Made by a program: the position numbers and the translations under genes | Notes under the pieces: model-generated | Told to the model about the DNA's origin: nothing | Seen by the model: only the letters and a program-made list of their open reading frames with translations | Database searches by the model: none | Assembly (NCBI GenBank): GCA_963775185.1 | Contig: CAVZIE010000033.1 | Span: 372,001 to 436,000 of the forward strand | Direction of reading: 5' to 3' | Length of the DNA stretch: 64,000 nucleotides | Source of the DNA: JAPSGB01 sp963775185 | Lineage (GTDB): Bacteria; Myxococcota_A; Polyangia; Polyangiales; Polyangiaceae | Shown here: positions 63,097 to 64,000 of the stretch, piece after piece | Numbering within the stretch: the stretch's first letter is position 1 | Layout of the letters: each line of letters starts with the position of its first letter

Positions 63097-63185
63097 CGCG
63101 AACGGTCTAGAGCCTATCGCCCGCGGATGGAATCCCCGACCCGCCACGCTGCCGGAAGCGCCGGCTTCGCCGGGCCCAGACCGCG

Positions 63186-64000
63186 TCAGAAGTACAGGTG
63201 GCTGACCGAGACGGTGTCGAGGCTGATCAGCACCAGACCCGCGGACGCGCCGTCGGCGACGGCGAGCTGGCCGATCTGCGGAATGAACGTCATCGATTGC
63301 GGCAGGACCGACGCTGTCTGCGACGCGATGTTCGCGACCAGCGGCACGAAGCCGCCGGTGACCGTCCAGGTGAAGTTGGTGTCGCGGACTGTGGGCGCCG
63401 TCCCGGCGTAGACCGCGAAGCGCGCCGAGATGCTGTTGAAGATGCACGGCGACGACGGGTCGGTGATCTTGGCGCCCTTCGTCTCGTTGCAGGCGATGGG
63501 CCGACAGTCTTGCGTCTCCCCGCCCTTCCCGTCCGGGACCGAGTGACAGAAGATGTCGGGAACTTCGAAGGCGCGCCCCTTGAGCAGCGCGCGACGCGGG
63601 TTGCAGTCGAATTCACAGCGACCGCTCTGCGAGACGCGGACGTGGTGACGGAAGGCGGCGCCGCGCAGGATCCACTGTGCGCCGCCCCGGATGGTGTACG
63701 ACTCCGCCTCCGGGAAGCAGCACTGCACGTTGCCGAGCGTCACGCCGGCCTGCGCGGGCGTGACCACGAGGTGGTCGGACCAGGCCTCGACGACGCGCAG
63801 GTCTCGCGCCGTCGTCGGAAGATCCGGCGTACCGAACAGCGCGTCGCAGTTGTACGGTCCGTTGGCAGCGCCGCCGCACGCGGCGGCGGCGGTAGAGCGC
63901 CAGTACGAGTCGTCGGAGGCCAGCCGCGCGCCGGTGATCTCGAGCCGGTCGGCGTGCGACGACGCGAAGTCGTCCAGGTCCGCGCTGGCGACGGCGAGAT
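63186..64000 (-). CDS. exported protein of unknown function (5' end cut by window)
   Basis: The frame remains open to the right edge, so the start lies outside; about 270 residues are visible. Cys-containing loops (AACGGAANGPYNCDALFG, VQCCFPEAES, CEFDCNPRRALLKG, DIFCHSVPDG, CRPIACNET, CIFNSISARF) suggest an exported disulfide-rich protein. The C-terminal stretch is beta-rich (FVPLVANIASQTASVLPQSMTFIPQIGQLAVADGASAG). No family recognised. It reads towards mutS, with its stop 89 bases before the mutS start, and might be co-transcribed. The style recalls the Cys-rich envelope proteins elsewhere in the window. Confidence 0.6.
   Translation of the reverse strand, partial: LAVASADLDDFASSHADRLEITGARLASDDSYWRSTAAAACGGAANGPYNCDALFGTPDLPTTARDLRVVEAWSDHLVVTPAQAGVTLGNVQCCFPEAESYTIRGGAQWILRGAAFRHHVRVSQSGRCEFDCNPRRALLKGRAFEVPDIFCHSVPDGKGGETQDCRPIACNETKGAKITDPSSPCIFNSISARFAVYAGTAPTVRDTNFTWTVTGGFVPLVANIASQTASVLPQSMTFIPQIGQLAVADGASAGLVLISLDTVSVSHLYF

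Overview
The window is about 70% G+C and densely coded. It looks like a chromosomal stretch from a myxobacterium (phylum Myxococcota, most likely class Polyangia). The signs are three 'eukaryote-like' Ser/Thr kinases, a glycosidase ending in a MYXO-CTERM-like Cys/TM/Arg sorting tail, type IV pilus genes in a Myxococcus-like order (pilC-pilS), a PilY1-type protein, DUF4388 and FHA proteins, TPR/PEGA proteins and several Gly- or Cys-rich lipoproteins. No rRNA, tRNA, CRISPR array, prophage or intact insertion sequence was found.

Layout. 0-4.4 kb: 3' part of a PilY1-like gene, a small lipoprotein, and a convergent DUF4388 response regulator. 4.6-7.5 kb: glycine cleavage operon gcvT-gcvH-gcvPA, without gcvPB. 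7.5-12.7 kb (minus): kinase, TPR/PEGA protein and Cys-module lipoprotein, then a broken exported protein and a frameshifted lipase-like hydrolase. 12.9-13.9 kb: thioesterase and a decayed GxxExxY element bounded by inverted repeats. 13.9-16.4 kb (minus): rubrerythrin, CCG-domain Fe-S protein, DUF3501 operon. 16.4-18.4 kb: two overlapping DUF72 paralogs, divergent from a GH15-like secreted glycosidase (18.5-21.2 kb). 21.2-27.7 kb (minus): kinase with a receiver-like tail, phosphotransferase, histidine phosphatase, Gly-rich lipoprotein, stand-alone E2 acyltransferase, thioredoxin-fold lipoprotein, an unknown gene and a DUF4911-like gene. 27.8-37.6 kb: acidic/BNR protein, aspartate kinase, TPR protein, MlaC, PilS, PilC and a beta-lactamase-fold hydrolase. 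37.7-45 kb: FHA protein, two convergent SGNH hydrolases, NAD(P)-dependent reductase, minisatellite-bearing Cys-rich lipoprotein. 45-53 kb (minus): kinase, PEGA protein, glycosyltransferase, IHF-alpha, MerR regulator, SSB, large lipoprotein. 53-63 kb: polA, small glycosyltransferase, HAD phosphatase, hrpB, mutS. The right edge cuts an exported unknown protein.

The main signals outside genes are repeats. A short element (core GCCGGTCCGGCGCGG) occurs about a dozen times, mostly just after a stop codon and in the gene's sense orientation. A 115-bp element made of four hairpins is present twice and, in one case, supplies the C-terminal tail of the GH15 protein. A 52-bp palindromic tandem repeat lies inside the GxxExxY remnant.

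Seven genes are each broken by a single extra base, six of them at or near short G/C runs. This looks like insertion-biased sequencing error rather than gene decay, so those genes are described as their reconstructed products. The recurring theme is envelope and signalling biology: pili, lipoproteins, two kinase-PEGA modules and lipid trafficking, beside a housekeeping DNA replication/repair block.
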